From the NCBI RefSeq assembly GCF_030700245.1, contig NZ_JAUYZI010000033.1, positions 1-64,000 of the forward strand: 64,000 nucleotides of DNA. Direction: 5' to 3'. How positions within the stretch are numbered: position 1 is the first letter of the stretch; each line of letters starts with the position of its first letter. This stretch comes from Methylobacterium amylolyticum. GTDB taxonomy: Bacteria; Pseudomonadota; Alphaproteobacteria; Rhizobiales; Beijerinckiaceae. The notes below the pieces were generated by a model, which worked only from the letters and a program-made list of their open reading frames with translations, was not told the DNA's origin and ran no database searches. Positions 34,933 through 42,602 of the stretch are shown here, one piece after another. Position numbers and translations under genes: made by a program.

Positions 34933-36150
34933 ATGCGCCTGTCCGCACGTCCCCGCTCGGCGATGCTGTCATCCGCTCTCGCGCTGGGCTTGGCCCTCGC
35001 GGCAGGTCTCGCCGCGGCCGGTCTCGCCGCTGCCCAGGACGGCGTCGAGCGAGGCGGACCGCGCACCGCCGCGCCCATCGCTACGGCCGTTGGCGAGGAC
35101 GCCGATTTCTTGAAGCCGATCATCGACCGCATCGTCGGCGGCGCGGTCGCGCGCGAGGCGATCCCCGGGGCGATCGTGGGTGTGAGCTGGCAGGGGCGGC
35201 GCAGCTACTTCGGCTACAGCGGCACCGGCGCCGCGCCGTTCACGGCCGAAACCATCGTCGAGATCGGCTCGATCACCAAGGTGTTCACCACGGCGCTGTT
35301 CGCGGAGGCCGTCGCGGAAGGCCGCATGCAGCCCGACGCCCCGCTGCAATCGTACCTCCCCGATCGCCGGCTGCGGCCGTGCACGGCGCAGATCACCCCG
35401 CTCCAGCTCGCCGACTTCACGTCCGGCATGCCGGCCCTGCCCGACGACGCCCCCCGTGCCTTGGCCGAGCGGGGCATCGGCACCTACGCGATGGACGCGT
35501 TCCTGGCCTGGGTGACGCGATGGGCGCCGGAGGGCGCAGGGAACGGGGGTTGCGACCTGCCCGCACCCTACCGGTACTCGAACGCCAGCGTCGGGCTGTT
35601 GGGATACATCGTCGCCGAACGGCTCGGCATGCCGTGGGAGGCGCTGGTGCGCGAGCGCATCACCGGCCCGTTGCGGATGGGCAGCACCGCGGTCTCGGTT
35701 CCGCCCGCGCAACGGGATCGCCTCGCGCAGGGCTACGGCCAGAACAACCGACCGGTCATGCCCTGGCCGGTCTTCGCCTGGTACGCGGCGGGTGCCCTGC
35801 GATCGGACGCGGCCGACATGCTCACCTTCGGCGAGGCCGCGCTCGGCCACGAGTCGGCCGGCGGCGCCGCGGTGCCGCCTCCGCTGAGCCGCGCGCTCAA
35901 GACGGCGATGAGGCCGATCTATCAACCGGAGGGCCAAGCGTTCCGGCAGGGCATGGCCTGGATCGAGGCGGTGGGCGACCCGGCGGCGGGACAGCGACCT
36001 CTGTTCCTGAAGACGGGCGGCACGAATGGCTTCAACAGCGTGCTGGTGATCAACCCCGGCAAGGACTTGGTCGTCTTCCTGGCGGCAAACCACCCGGACA
36101 GCGGTGCCCAACGCCTGGGCGTGGCCGTGTCGCGACAGATCCGGCGGTGA
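34933..36150 (+). CDS. Class C (AmpC-type) serine beta-lactamase family protein
   Basis: A 405-residue secreted protein with a hydrophobic signal (LALGLALAAGLAAAGLAAAQ). The AmpC catalytic motifs are S113-ITK116, Y215-SN217 and K360-TGGTNGF (the KTG box). Spacing and the GSITKVFTTALFAEAV and FTSGMPALP contexts fit class C beta-lactamases and related esterases or DD-peptidases. No AmpR regulator adjoins it. The GAGGATCGCG spacing to ATG 34933 is weak. Confidence 0.88.
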   Translation: MRLSARPRSAMLSSALALGLALAAGLAAAGLAAAQDGVERGGPRTAAPIATAVGEDADFLKPIIDRIVGGAVAREAIPGAIVGVSWQGRRSYFGYSGTGAAPFTAETIVEIGSITKVFTTALFAEAVAEGRMQPDAPLQSYLPDRRLRPCTAQITPLQLADFTSGMPALPDDAPRALAERGIGTYAMDAFLAWVTRWAPEGAGNGGCDLPAPYRYSNASVGLLGYIVAERLGMPWEALVRERITGPLRMGSTAVSVPPAQRDRLAQGYGQNNRPVMPWPVFAWYAAGALRSDAADMLTFGEAALGHESAGGAAVPPPLSRALKTAMRPIYQPEGQAFRQGMAWIEAVGDPAAGQRPLFLKTGGTNGFNSVLVINPGKDLVVFLAANHPDSGAQRLGVAVSRQIRR

Positions 36151-36369
36151 TTGCTGCGCCGGATGCGGGCTTGCCCGGTCCGGGTCGCTCGGCCCCGCCC
36201 CGATCTGTTCACGGGGCGGGGGAGCCTTCCGATCTCACCAGCGGTGAGCCGTGGAGCCGATACGCAACGCGGCTCGGAGCGGACCATGCCGAGGCGGCGG
36301 TTGCGGGACCGTGAAGCGGCCGCAGCGGGTCTAGTCCCGAAGCGGCATGGACGCGGCCCGATCCGTCCG

Positions 36370-36770
36370 GTAGGGTGCCTGCGAGGTTGATGACCGGTTC
36401 GTAATAACGCTTCAGGACCCGGGGGCGGTACCCGGCGCCTCCACCAGGAACACCCTGCCCCGGATACCGCACGGGGGCAGAGCGAGCGCCCGGCGTTGCG
36501 GGTCGCGCGTTGCCAGGGTGATCCTGATGGGGGCGAAACAGGTTCGACTGGGCGGTAAAGGGATCGCGAGTTCTGTCCCGTTTCGGCGGGATAAGATGCG
36601 GCTTTCGGTAAGGACTCGACCGGTTCGGCGCGGGCAACCCCTGTTCCGAGCACCTGGCCAAAACTCCAAATGCCAACGACAACGTCGGCATGGAAGACCT
36701 GCGCCTCGCGGCGTAACCTTCCGGGGGCAGGGCAGCCCTAGCAACAGAACCCGGGACTTCGGTCCCGGGG
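36370..36770 (+). ncRNA. ssrA: Two-piece (circularly permuted) tmRNA
   Basis: The acceptor piece comes first: a T-arm (stem 36419-36423 with 36431-36435), then CGCCTCC at 36436-36442, A, and CCA at 36444-36446. The coding piece starts at GGGGGCG (36529-36535), which pairs with CGCCTCC to form a 7-bp acceptor stem (one G-U), followed by the typical AAACAGGTTCGAC. The tag frame at 36672-36716 encodes ANDNVGMEDLRLAA and a TAA stop, ending in the LAA-type degron. This acceptor-first order is the alphaproteobacterial permuted form. A perfect 8-bp stem with a TTCG loop at 36750-36769 closes the region. Outer ends are approximate. It rescues stalled ribosomes together with SmpB. Confidence 0.92.
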
Positions 36771-36839
36771 CCCATATTTCCTCCCTCAGAAACGACGATA
36801 GGCGCCCGGCCGAGGCCGCCGGGCGAGGCCTGCCGGCAT

Positions 36840-36868
36840 AAAAAACCCGCCGCGGCGAACCGGGCGGG
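36840..36868 (-). terminator. Intrinsic terminator reading leftward
   Basis: Read on the minus strand, CCCGCC-CGG closes a TTCG loop with CCG-GGCGGG (one bulged C), followed directly by six T residues. It lies about 120 bases beyond the stop of the minus-strand 65-residue ORF at 36987 and faces the tmRNA gene, so it would also insulate that gene from antisense transcription. Confidence 0.78.
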
Positions 36869-36986
36869 CTGAAGGTTAAGTGCGGCGCTTGGGTCGACGG
36901 GGCGCCGCCATCCGGCACCTACCGCGCATCGGCGCAGGGAGAAGCCCCCGCCAGCGTCGCTCCGGCCGGGCTGTAACGAAATGTCG

Positions 36987-37184
36987 TCAGGCCACGGCCC
37001 AGTCCGCCGTCATCAACCGCTTCGCCCGCGCCACACGCTCCCGCTCGGCGTTCGCGGCTTCGGTCAGCGCCGAGTACGTGCACCAAGCCCCGAGACTCCG
37101 CATCCGCTCGGCCAGGATCAGGGCCTCGGCGGCCGTGGTCTCGGCGCGGATGGCTCGGCGGACGATCGGGGCACGGTGGGGCAT
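36987..37184 (-). CDS. Small hypothetical protein
   Basis: A 65-residue mostly helical, basic protein (APIVRRAIRAETTAAEALILAERMRSLG, then YSALTEAANAERERVARAKRL). No named family is recognised. Support comes from sensible codon use and a strong intrinsic terminator downstream on the same strand. It could be a small nucleic-acid-binding or regulatory protein; nothing more specific is justified. Confidence 0.5.
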   Translation of the reverse strand: MPHRAPIVRRAIRAETTAAEALILAERMRSLGAWCTYSALTEAANAERERVARAKRLMTADWAVA

Positions 37185-37541
37185 GAGGGTATCGCGCTGC
37201 TGTGGCCTCAGGTTGCAGCGCGGTGGTTAAAGCGCGGTTGCTGGCGAGATCGAGGCCGGGACAGAAAGGCCCGGCTCAGCGCTGGGCTGGCCGGGCTGAG
37301 ACGGTCTCGGGTCGAACGGGTCAGGGCGACGCGCCGCGAGGCTGCCGCGCATCCCCCGGGATGCGGTATCCGCCTCCGGGTGATCCGGATCCGGCGCATG
37401 CGGTCGCCCCGGAGGTTGCCGGGCGCGTTAGGGAGAGCGGGCACCGCGCCGCTCACCCCGCGGGCGAGGCGCTGTCGCCGCACGCAGGATATGGGCGCAC
37501 CTCCGGACGGTTGTGCGTGTTCACGGGACGAAGAGATCACC
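37185..37541. other. Divergent gap, no gene seen
   Basis: About 357 bases between the minus-strand 65-residue ORF and the plus-strand secreted protein. Frames on both strands are arginine/proline-rich shadows. It presumably holds the two divergent promoters; no clear motif was identified. Confidence 0.4.
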
Positions 37542-37829
37542 ATGAAAGCGCTCTCGCTGGCCATCGCCGCGACACTGCTCGCCCTGCCTGCCGTCGCACA
37601 GCCCTACGCGGGCGTCTCGCGCGGTGGGGCGCCCGGGTCCATTCCGGGGCCCTACGGCTTCATCGTGGGCGGCACCAACAACACGGGCGGCGTCAAGAAC
37701 CTGATCATGCCCCGGGGTGCGACCGGTGCCGACACCGTGTTCACGAACTCGGCGGTCGGCGGCAACGCGGGGCGCCCGGAGCTGGCCGTCCCGAATGGCA
37801 GCGCCGGTGGAAGTCCCGGCAGCCGTTGA
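37542..37829 (+). CDS. Small secreted hypothetical protein
   Basis: A 95-residue protein with a clear signal peptide (MKALSLAIAATLLALPAVAQ, cleavage after AVA likely). The mature part is glycine/asparagine-rich with no cysteine (GGTNNTGGVKNLIMPRGATGADTVFTNSAVGGNAGRPELA compositionally). No family is recognised. Such small Gly-rich exported proteins are common in this bacterial group. ATG 37542 follows an AAGAGA purine stretch at suitable distance. Confidence 0.6.
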   Translation: MKALSLAIAATLLALPAVAQPYAGVSRGGAPGSIPGPYGFIVGGTNNTGGVKNLIMPRGATGADTVFTNSAVGGNAGRPELAVPNGSAGGSPGSR

Positions 37830-38025
37830 GGCCGCGGATCCGGGCACAACGGGGCCGATCGGGCTCGGATCGGTCGAGATAGGCGATTCGACCCGGCGGC
37901 CGCGCCGCTCGCCGGGTGGTCGGCAGCGCCGGTCGATTGATCTACAACCGCCCTCGGCGCGCACGCATCGCACCCGGTTCCGCGGGGTGGGGCGCGAAGC
38001 CGCGCCGGGACAGGGAGGAACGCGC

Positions 38026-38415
38026 GTGATCAACCACGTCATGGTCGGCTCGAACGATATCGAACGCGCCAAGCGGTTCTACGACGCCGTGCTCGGGACA
38101 CTCGGGGCCGGAGAGCCGGCTCGGCACGAGGCTGGCAACGGCCACATCCGGCTCACCTACCGCCACGGCGGCGGCACCTTCATGGTCACCGAGCCGATCG
38201 ACGGCGAGGCGGCGACGCCGGCCAACGGCGGCACCGTCGGCTTCAAATGCGCGTCCCCGGCGCAGGTGCAGGCCTTCCACGACACCGCCGTCGCCCACGG
38301 CGGCACGTCGATCGAGGATCCGCCCGGGCCCCGCGGCACCGGAGAGAACGTGCTGCATCTGGCGTATGTGCGCGACCCCGACGGCAACAAGCTCTGCGCC
38401 GTTCATCGTCCCTGA
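38026..38415 (+). CDS. VOC-family (glyoxalase/bleomycin-resistance fold) protein
   Basis: A 129-residue protein from GTG 38026, with GGGAGGA about 7 bases upstream. The VOC pattern is clear: INHVMVGSNDIERAKRFYDAVLG, the middle strand RLTYRHGGGTFMVTEP, and the C-terminal LAYVRDPDGNKLCAVH. Histidines at the N-terminal and glutamates at matching places allow a metal site. Function may be a small-molecule lyase, dioxygenase or antibiotic-binding protein; it cannot be decided from sequence alone. Confidence 0.85.
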   Translation: MINHVMVGSNDIERAKRFYDAVLGTLGAGEPARHEAGNGHIRLTYRHGGGTFMVTEPIDGEAATPANGGTVGFKCASPAQVQAFHDTAVAHGGTSIEDPPGPRGTGENVLHLAYVRDPDGNKLCAVHRP

Positions 38416-38974
38416 GGACAACTCCGGTCGGCGGCCATCCGGTGGCAGCCGCGCTCGACGCCACGCAGGGGGCGGCGCGCCCGGTGCTGACCGTGCGCGC
38501 TATGCACGGAGGCGCCCGCTCCTGCGACCCGGGCGGGCTGACGTTCGGCGGTTTATCGCCGGATGTCTGTCGATCTCGATCAATCGGCCCACACAGCAAC
38601 CAGCGAGAATAGACTTGCGATCGCCAAATTGGCCGTGATGAGACTGGCAAGCGTGAGAATGAATGGCATGGCCGCCCAGTGTGTTCGGGAAAAATCGGGA
38701 ACTAAACGAAATACGTTGTTATACGACGTCCGGCTGAAGGGTTTGGGATCGACTCTCGCCGTCTTTGCGAGCGAAGCGAAGCAATCCAGCAACGCGACGT
38801 TCTGAGACCGCGCGCTGCCCTGGGTCGCTTCGCCTACGGCTCGCGATGACGGCGCGGGGCCGGATCACCGAACGGTTCACCCGGAAACGGTATTAGAACT
38901 GAAATCGGTTAGTGCGGGTCACGACTCATCAGCTATCGATGAGGCCCGATGATTCGAGCAATCAAAGATTTGCT
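38416..38974. other. Gap containing MITE-like repeat copy 1
   Basis: No gene is supported in these 559 bases. The right half holds a 173-bp repeat (38721-38893), described separately. The remaining sequence shows only shadow frames. Confidence 0.4.
38721..38893 (+). repeat. 173-bp MITE-like dispersed repeat, copy 1
   Basis: The segment starts atacgacgtccggctgaagg and its far end reads, in reverse complement, ATACCGTTTCCGGGTGAACC, giving imperfect terminal inverted repeats of the form ATAC----TCCGG-TGAA. It contains the GCGAGCGAAGCGAAGCAATC motif common in rhizobial dispersed repeats. A second copy of the same length lies inverted at 49910-50082. It encodes nothing and fits a non-autonomous element. 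Confidence 0.75.
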
Positions 38975-39211
38975 TCAACCCGGTAAAAGTCGAATCATCT
39001 CGGACAGATAATCGAAGCTCAAGGGCTTCCAACCGAGCCAGCGGCGGATCACAGCGTAAGTGCCGCACAGCAGCAATGCGGATCCGATGACTGTCAGGAT
39101 GAAGGTGCTGATATCGCCGGTGATCAAACCCGTCGCAACGGACACCACCGCCGTAACGACGAAGATGACACGGCTCGGGTTGCGCGGGCCGCGCGCCATG
39201 GTATCCGACAT
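38975..39211 (-). CDS. Small two-helix membrane protein
   Basis: A 78-residue protein with two hydrophobic segments, VIFVVTAVVSVATGLITG (about 15-32) and FILTVIGSALLLCGTYAVI (about 37-55), and a basic loop RRWLGWKP. No family is recognised. The hydropathy pattern and coding composition support a real gene, and it stands alone between non-coding stretches. Confidence 0.55.
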   Translation of the reverse strand: MSDTMARGPRNPSRVIFVVTAVVSVATGLITGDISTFILTVIGSALLLCGTYAVIRRWLGWKPLSFDYLSEMIRLLPG

Positions 39212-40375
39212 CGTCGTCCTACTCCTGCTCCGATCATCGGATACGGCAGATAGATTTGAGGCCCGTAAATTCTTCTGCGTCGGTCTTTCAGCTATGAATA
39301 TTCAGAAACATATTCACGCCGCCGCTCTTTGTTGATGTGAGTGTCGCCGTCCCGTCTCTATAAAGACTGCGCCATGCAGATCAAATTTTATTCATTGCAA
39401 GGGTTTTTGCGATTTTCCATATTTTGTCCCCGCAATGCCAAATCACCGAGTCTAATGGGGCGCCGGCCTTTCCGGGGGCTCCTTTCCGCTGCCCCGTGCT
39501 CACCTGGGAGGGGCGTGTGTCACCGGCGACTGTGCACGAGCCGCGCGACCAGGCGCGCTGTCAGGGATCACCGCCTCGCGGGCGAGCGATGATTCCGGCG
39601 ACGATGATCCGTCTTGGGGGAGCAGTCGCGGCGCCGGTTCGACCCACGCGGCAGGGCGCCCTCGGCATGTGTGCCGGAACCCGGCCCCGGCGCCTGATGA
39701 CGTCCTGATGCCGCGGCGCCCGCCTCCGTCTTGTTCCCTAACGGCGTAAGCGGGACCTCCACCACCACCGGGCCTTCGCTCGCGTTGAGTATCCGGATGA
39801 TCGTCTGTCGGCACAGCGCCGCGGAATGCAGGTATGGCCGCGTCTTCGCCCCGAACGTCCTCGACGTGCTGCCGGCGTCTTGAGCGCCGGTTCCCGCCCC
39901 GGCTTTCGCCGCCGGTTGCCCGCCCCGAACCCAAGGTCACCCTCCGCCTCCAAGACGACCGAAGCGGGAATGGCGACCGAAGCGGGAACGGCGACCGAAG
40001 CGGGGGTGGCGACGGGCGCCGCCGCGCTCCGACGCATCGTCGGCCGCTGCACCGCCTGCGGCCTCTCGTTCGGCGGCTTCGCCGGCGCGGACACGCGTGT
40101 GGTCCGCGTCGACCGGGCTCTGTGGCGTGCGGCCTGCCATCGGGCGGCGCACATCGACAGGCCCGGCGCTTGCCGGGAACTGCGCGCCGCCCTGCGTCCA
40201 GGGACCTGTCCGGACAGCGCGGGCAGACCGGAATCGGATCGATCCTAACGGCTTCCTTATAGGATCGCCCGTCCGTCCGTCTCGAACCCTAATGCGGTTC
40301 CCGTCCACATTCCGGGTCGGCCGAGGCTGATCGCGGCGATCCCGCGGCCGGCCGGCCGAACCGGATCTGACCAAC
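39212..40375. other. Long gap upstream of the kdp operon
   Basis: About 1.16 kb without a firm gene. The part around 39240-39450 is notably AT-richer than the window. An 18-bp tandem repeat lies at 39957-40010; a frame reading through it from ATG 39970 to 40248 (about 92 residues, with MATEAGTATEAGVATGAAAL) could be a small protein, but support is weak. The kdp promoter must lie near the right end. Confidence 0.4.
39957..40010 (+). repeat. Three tandem copies of an 18-bp unit
   Basis: Units 39957-39974, 39975-39992 and 39993-40010 follow the pattern gaccgaagcgggaayggc, the third with a changed end. A fourth partial copy begins at 40011. In one plus-strand frame the unit reads TEAG-AT. Confidence 0.8.
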
Positions 40376-40459
40376 ATGCTCGACATCGTCTTCATCGCCG
40401 GCGGCCTCGCGTTCTTCGCCGCGGCGGCCGGCTACGCCGTGCTCTGCGAACGCCTCTGA
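40376..40459 (+). CDS. 27-residue membrane peptide preceding kdpF
   Basis: The frame starts MLDIVFIAGGLAFFAAAAGY and ends AVLCERL. It is a single hydrophobic helix with a short polar tail, much like KdpF in size and layout. It lies 11 bases before kdpF, too short for ordinary gene calling. It may be a second KdpF-like subunit stabilising the KdpABC complex, or a leader peptide. The function is inferred from position. Confidence 0.6.
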   Translation: MLDIVFIAGGLAFFAAAAGYAVLCERL

Positions 40460-40470
40460 GGCACGCCGCC

Positions 40471-40560
40471 ATGACCCTCGACCTCGCCCTCGGCGCCCTC
40501 GTGACCGCCGGCCTCCTCGTCTACCTCACCTACGCCCTCGTCCGCCCCGAGCGGTTCTGA
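40471..40560 (+). CDS. kdpF: KdpF, small subunit of the K+-transporting ATPase
   Basis: A 29-residue peptide starting MTLDLALGALVTAGLLVYLT and ending YALVRPERF. The terminal RPERF and the single helix are characteristic of KdpF, which packs against KdpA and stabilises the complex in the inner membrane. It is directly upstream of kdpA, 21 bases away. Confidence 0.88.
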   Translation: MTLDLALGALVTAGLLVYLTYALVRPERF

Positions 40561-40581
40561 GCGGCCCGACGGACCTCCCCT

Positions 40582-42297
40582 ATGACAACCAACGGCTGGA
40601 TACAGATCGCGCTGTTCTGCGCGGTCGTCCTGGCGCTCGTGAAGCCGCTCGGGGCCTACATGACCCGCGTCTTCACCGGGGAGCGCACATTCCTCTCGCC
40701 CGTGCTCGCACCCGTCGAGCGCGGACTCTACCGCGTCGCCGGCATCGACGCCCGCCACGAGCAGACCTGGCTGGGCTACGGCCTCGCCATGCTCGCTTTC
40801 CACGTGCTGGGGTTCCTGCTGCTGTACGCCGTGCTGCGCCTGCAGGACGTGCTGCCGTTCAACCCGATGGGACAGTCGGCGGTCGCGCCCGACCTCGCCT
40901 TCAACACCGCGGCGAGCTTCGTCACCAACACGAACTGGCAGAACTACGGCGGCGAGAGCACGCTCTCGTACCTCAGCCAGATGCTGGGGCTGACGCACCA
41001 GAACTTCCTGTCGGCGGCCACCGGCATCGCGCTCGCCGTCGCCCTGATCCGTGGGTTCAGTCGGGCCTCTGCCAAGACGGTGGGCTCGTTCTGGGTCGAT
41101 CTGACCCGCTGCACCCTCTACGTGCTGCTGCCGCTCTGCATCGTCTATACCCTGTTCCTCGTCTCGCAGGGCATGCCGCAGACCCTCGGGGCCTACGTCG
41201 ACGCGACGACCCTTGAGGGCGCCAAGCAGACCATCGCGGTCGGCCCGGTGGCCAGCCAGGTGGCGATCAAGATGCTCGGCACCAACGGCGGCGGCTTCTT
41301 CAACGCCAACGCCGCGCACCCGTTCGAGAACCCCACCGCCTTGTCGAACTTCGTGCAGATCGTCTCGATCTTCGCGCTCGGCGCCGCGCTGACCAACGTC
41401 TTCGGCCGGATGGTCGGGGACGAGCGCCAGGGCTGGGCCATCCTGGGCGCCATGACGGTGCTGTTCGTGGCCGGCGTCGCCGTCACCTACTGGGCCGAGG
41501 CCGACGGCAGCGCGGTGCTCAACAGCTTCGGGCTGACCGGCGGCAACATGGAGGGCAAGGAGGTCCGCTTCGGCATCGTCGCCTCGGCGCTGTTCGCGGT
41601 GGTCACGACCGCCGCCTCCTGCGGCGCGGTGAACGCCATGCACGACTCGTTCACGGCGCTCGGCGGCCTCATCCCGCTGCTCAACATGCAGCTCGGCGAG
41701 ATCATCGTCGGCGGCGTCGGCGCCGGCCTCTACGGCATGCTCGTGTTCGTCGTCATCACGATCTTCGTGGCCGGCCTGATGGTCGGTCGTACCCCCGAGT
41801 ATCTCGGCAAGAAGATCGAGTCGCGCGAGGTGAAGATGGCCATGCTCGCCATCCTGTGCCTGCCGCTGATGATGCTGGGCGGCACCGCCGTCGCGACCGT
41901 GGCGGCCGCCGGCCTCGCCGGCCCCGCCAACGCCGGCCCGCACGGCTTCTCGGAGATCCTGTACGCCTTCACCTCGGCGGCGGCGAACAACGGGTCCGCC
42001 TTCGGCGGCCTGAGCGGGAACACGCTGTTCTACAACAGCCTGCTCGCCGTCGGCATGCTGGTCGGCCGGTTCTTCGTGATCATCCCGGCCCTGGCCATCG
42101 CCGGCTCGCTCGCGGGCAAGAAGACGCTCCCGGCCTCGGCGGGCACGTTCCCGACCCATGGCGGCCTGTTCGTCGGCCTCCTCGTGGGCGTGATCCTCAT
42201 CGTCGGCGGCCTGACCTTCTTCCCGTCCCTGGCGCTCGGCCCCATCGTCGAGCACCTCGCGGGCGCGGCGGGCCAGACCTTCTCGACGGGGGGCTGA
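40582..42297 (+). CDS. kdpA: K+-transporting ATPase subunit A (channel-like)
   Basis: A 571-residue membrane protein. Four pseudo-repeats with selectivity-filter loops are recognisable: TNTNWQNYGGES, GTNGGGFFNANAAHPFENP, the block around TTAASCGAVNAMHDSFTALGG, and AAANNGSAFGGLSGNT. It binds and translocates K+ with KdpB and is related to the Trk/Ktr superfamily. Length matches the family. The small membrane ORF starts one base after its stop codon. Confidence 0.97.
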   Translation: MTTNGWIQIALFCAVVLALVKPLGAYMTRVFTGERTFLSPVLAPVERGLYRVAGIDARHEQTWLGYGLAMLAFHVLGFLLLYAVLRLQDVLPFNPMGQSAVAPDLAFNTAASFVTNTNWQNYGGESTLSYLSQMLGLTHQNFLSAATGIALAVALIRGFSRASAKTVGSFWVDLTRCTLYVLLPLCIVYTLFLVSQGMPQTLGAYVDATTLEGAKQTIAVGPVASQVAIKMLGTNGGGFFNANAAHPFENPTALSNFVQIVSIFALGAALTNVFGRMVGDERQGWAILGAMTVLFVAGVAVTYWAEADGSAVLNSFGLTGGNMEGKEVRFGIVASALFAVVTTAASCGAVNAMHDSFTALGGLIPLLNMQLGEIIVGGVGAGLYGMLVFVVITIFVAGLMVGRTPEYLGKKIESREVKMAMLAILCLPLMMLGGTAVATVAAAGLAGPANAGPHGFSEILYAFTSAAANNGSAFGGLSGNTLFYNSLLAVGMLVGRFFVIIPALAIAGSLAGKKTLPASAGTFPTHGGLFVGLLVGVILIVGGLTFFPSLALGPIVEHLAGAAGQTFSTGG

Positions 42298-42298
42298 G

Positions 42299-42541
42299 AT
42301 GCCCCGCGCCTTCCCTCGGCGCGTGCCGCGCCATCACCTGATGATCCACCGGCCTCCATCGCCGCGGGGGAGATCCTCGACGAGGCCGGACGCCGAGCCG
42401 GGGGAAGAGCCCCGGACGGGATCGAACCCCGGGCCGGCCAGGCTTTCCGACCTCGTCCTGGCGCTGCTCGGCGTCGTGATGCTCGGCGGCCTCGCCCTCG
42501 CCGCCGCCTTCGTCCTGACCTACGGCGCGGCCGCTCCCTGA
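42299..42541 (+). CDS. Small single-helix membrane protein inside the kdp operon
   Basis: Up to 80 residues (ATG 42299 or an internal ATG near 42341). The N-terminal half is Pro/Arg-rich and the C-terminal half is one transmembrane helix (LSDLVLALLGVVMLGGLALAAAFVLTYG). It lies between kdpA and kdpB, where canonical kdp operons have no gene. No family is recognised; an accessory Kdp subunit is possible. Its start immediately follows the kdpA stop, which argues for translational coupling. Confidence 0.5.
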   Translation: MPRAFPRRVPRHHLMIHRPPSPRGRSSTRPDAEPGEEPRTGSNPGPARLSDLVLALLGVVMLGGLALAAAFVLTYGAAAP

Positions 42542-42602
42542 ACCAAGGCAGGCCCGGCCCGCGAGGCCTGGCCCCACCACCCCCCTCCGGACACCTCACG
42601 CC

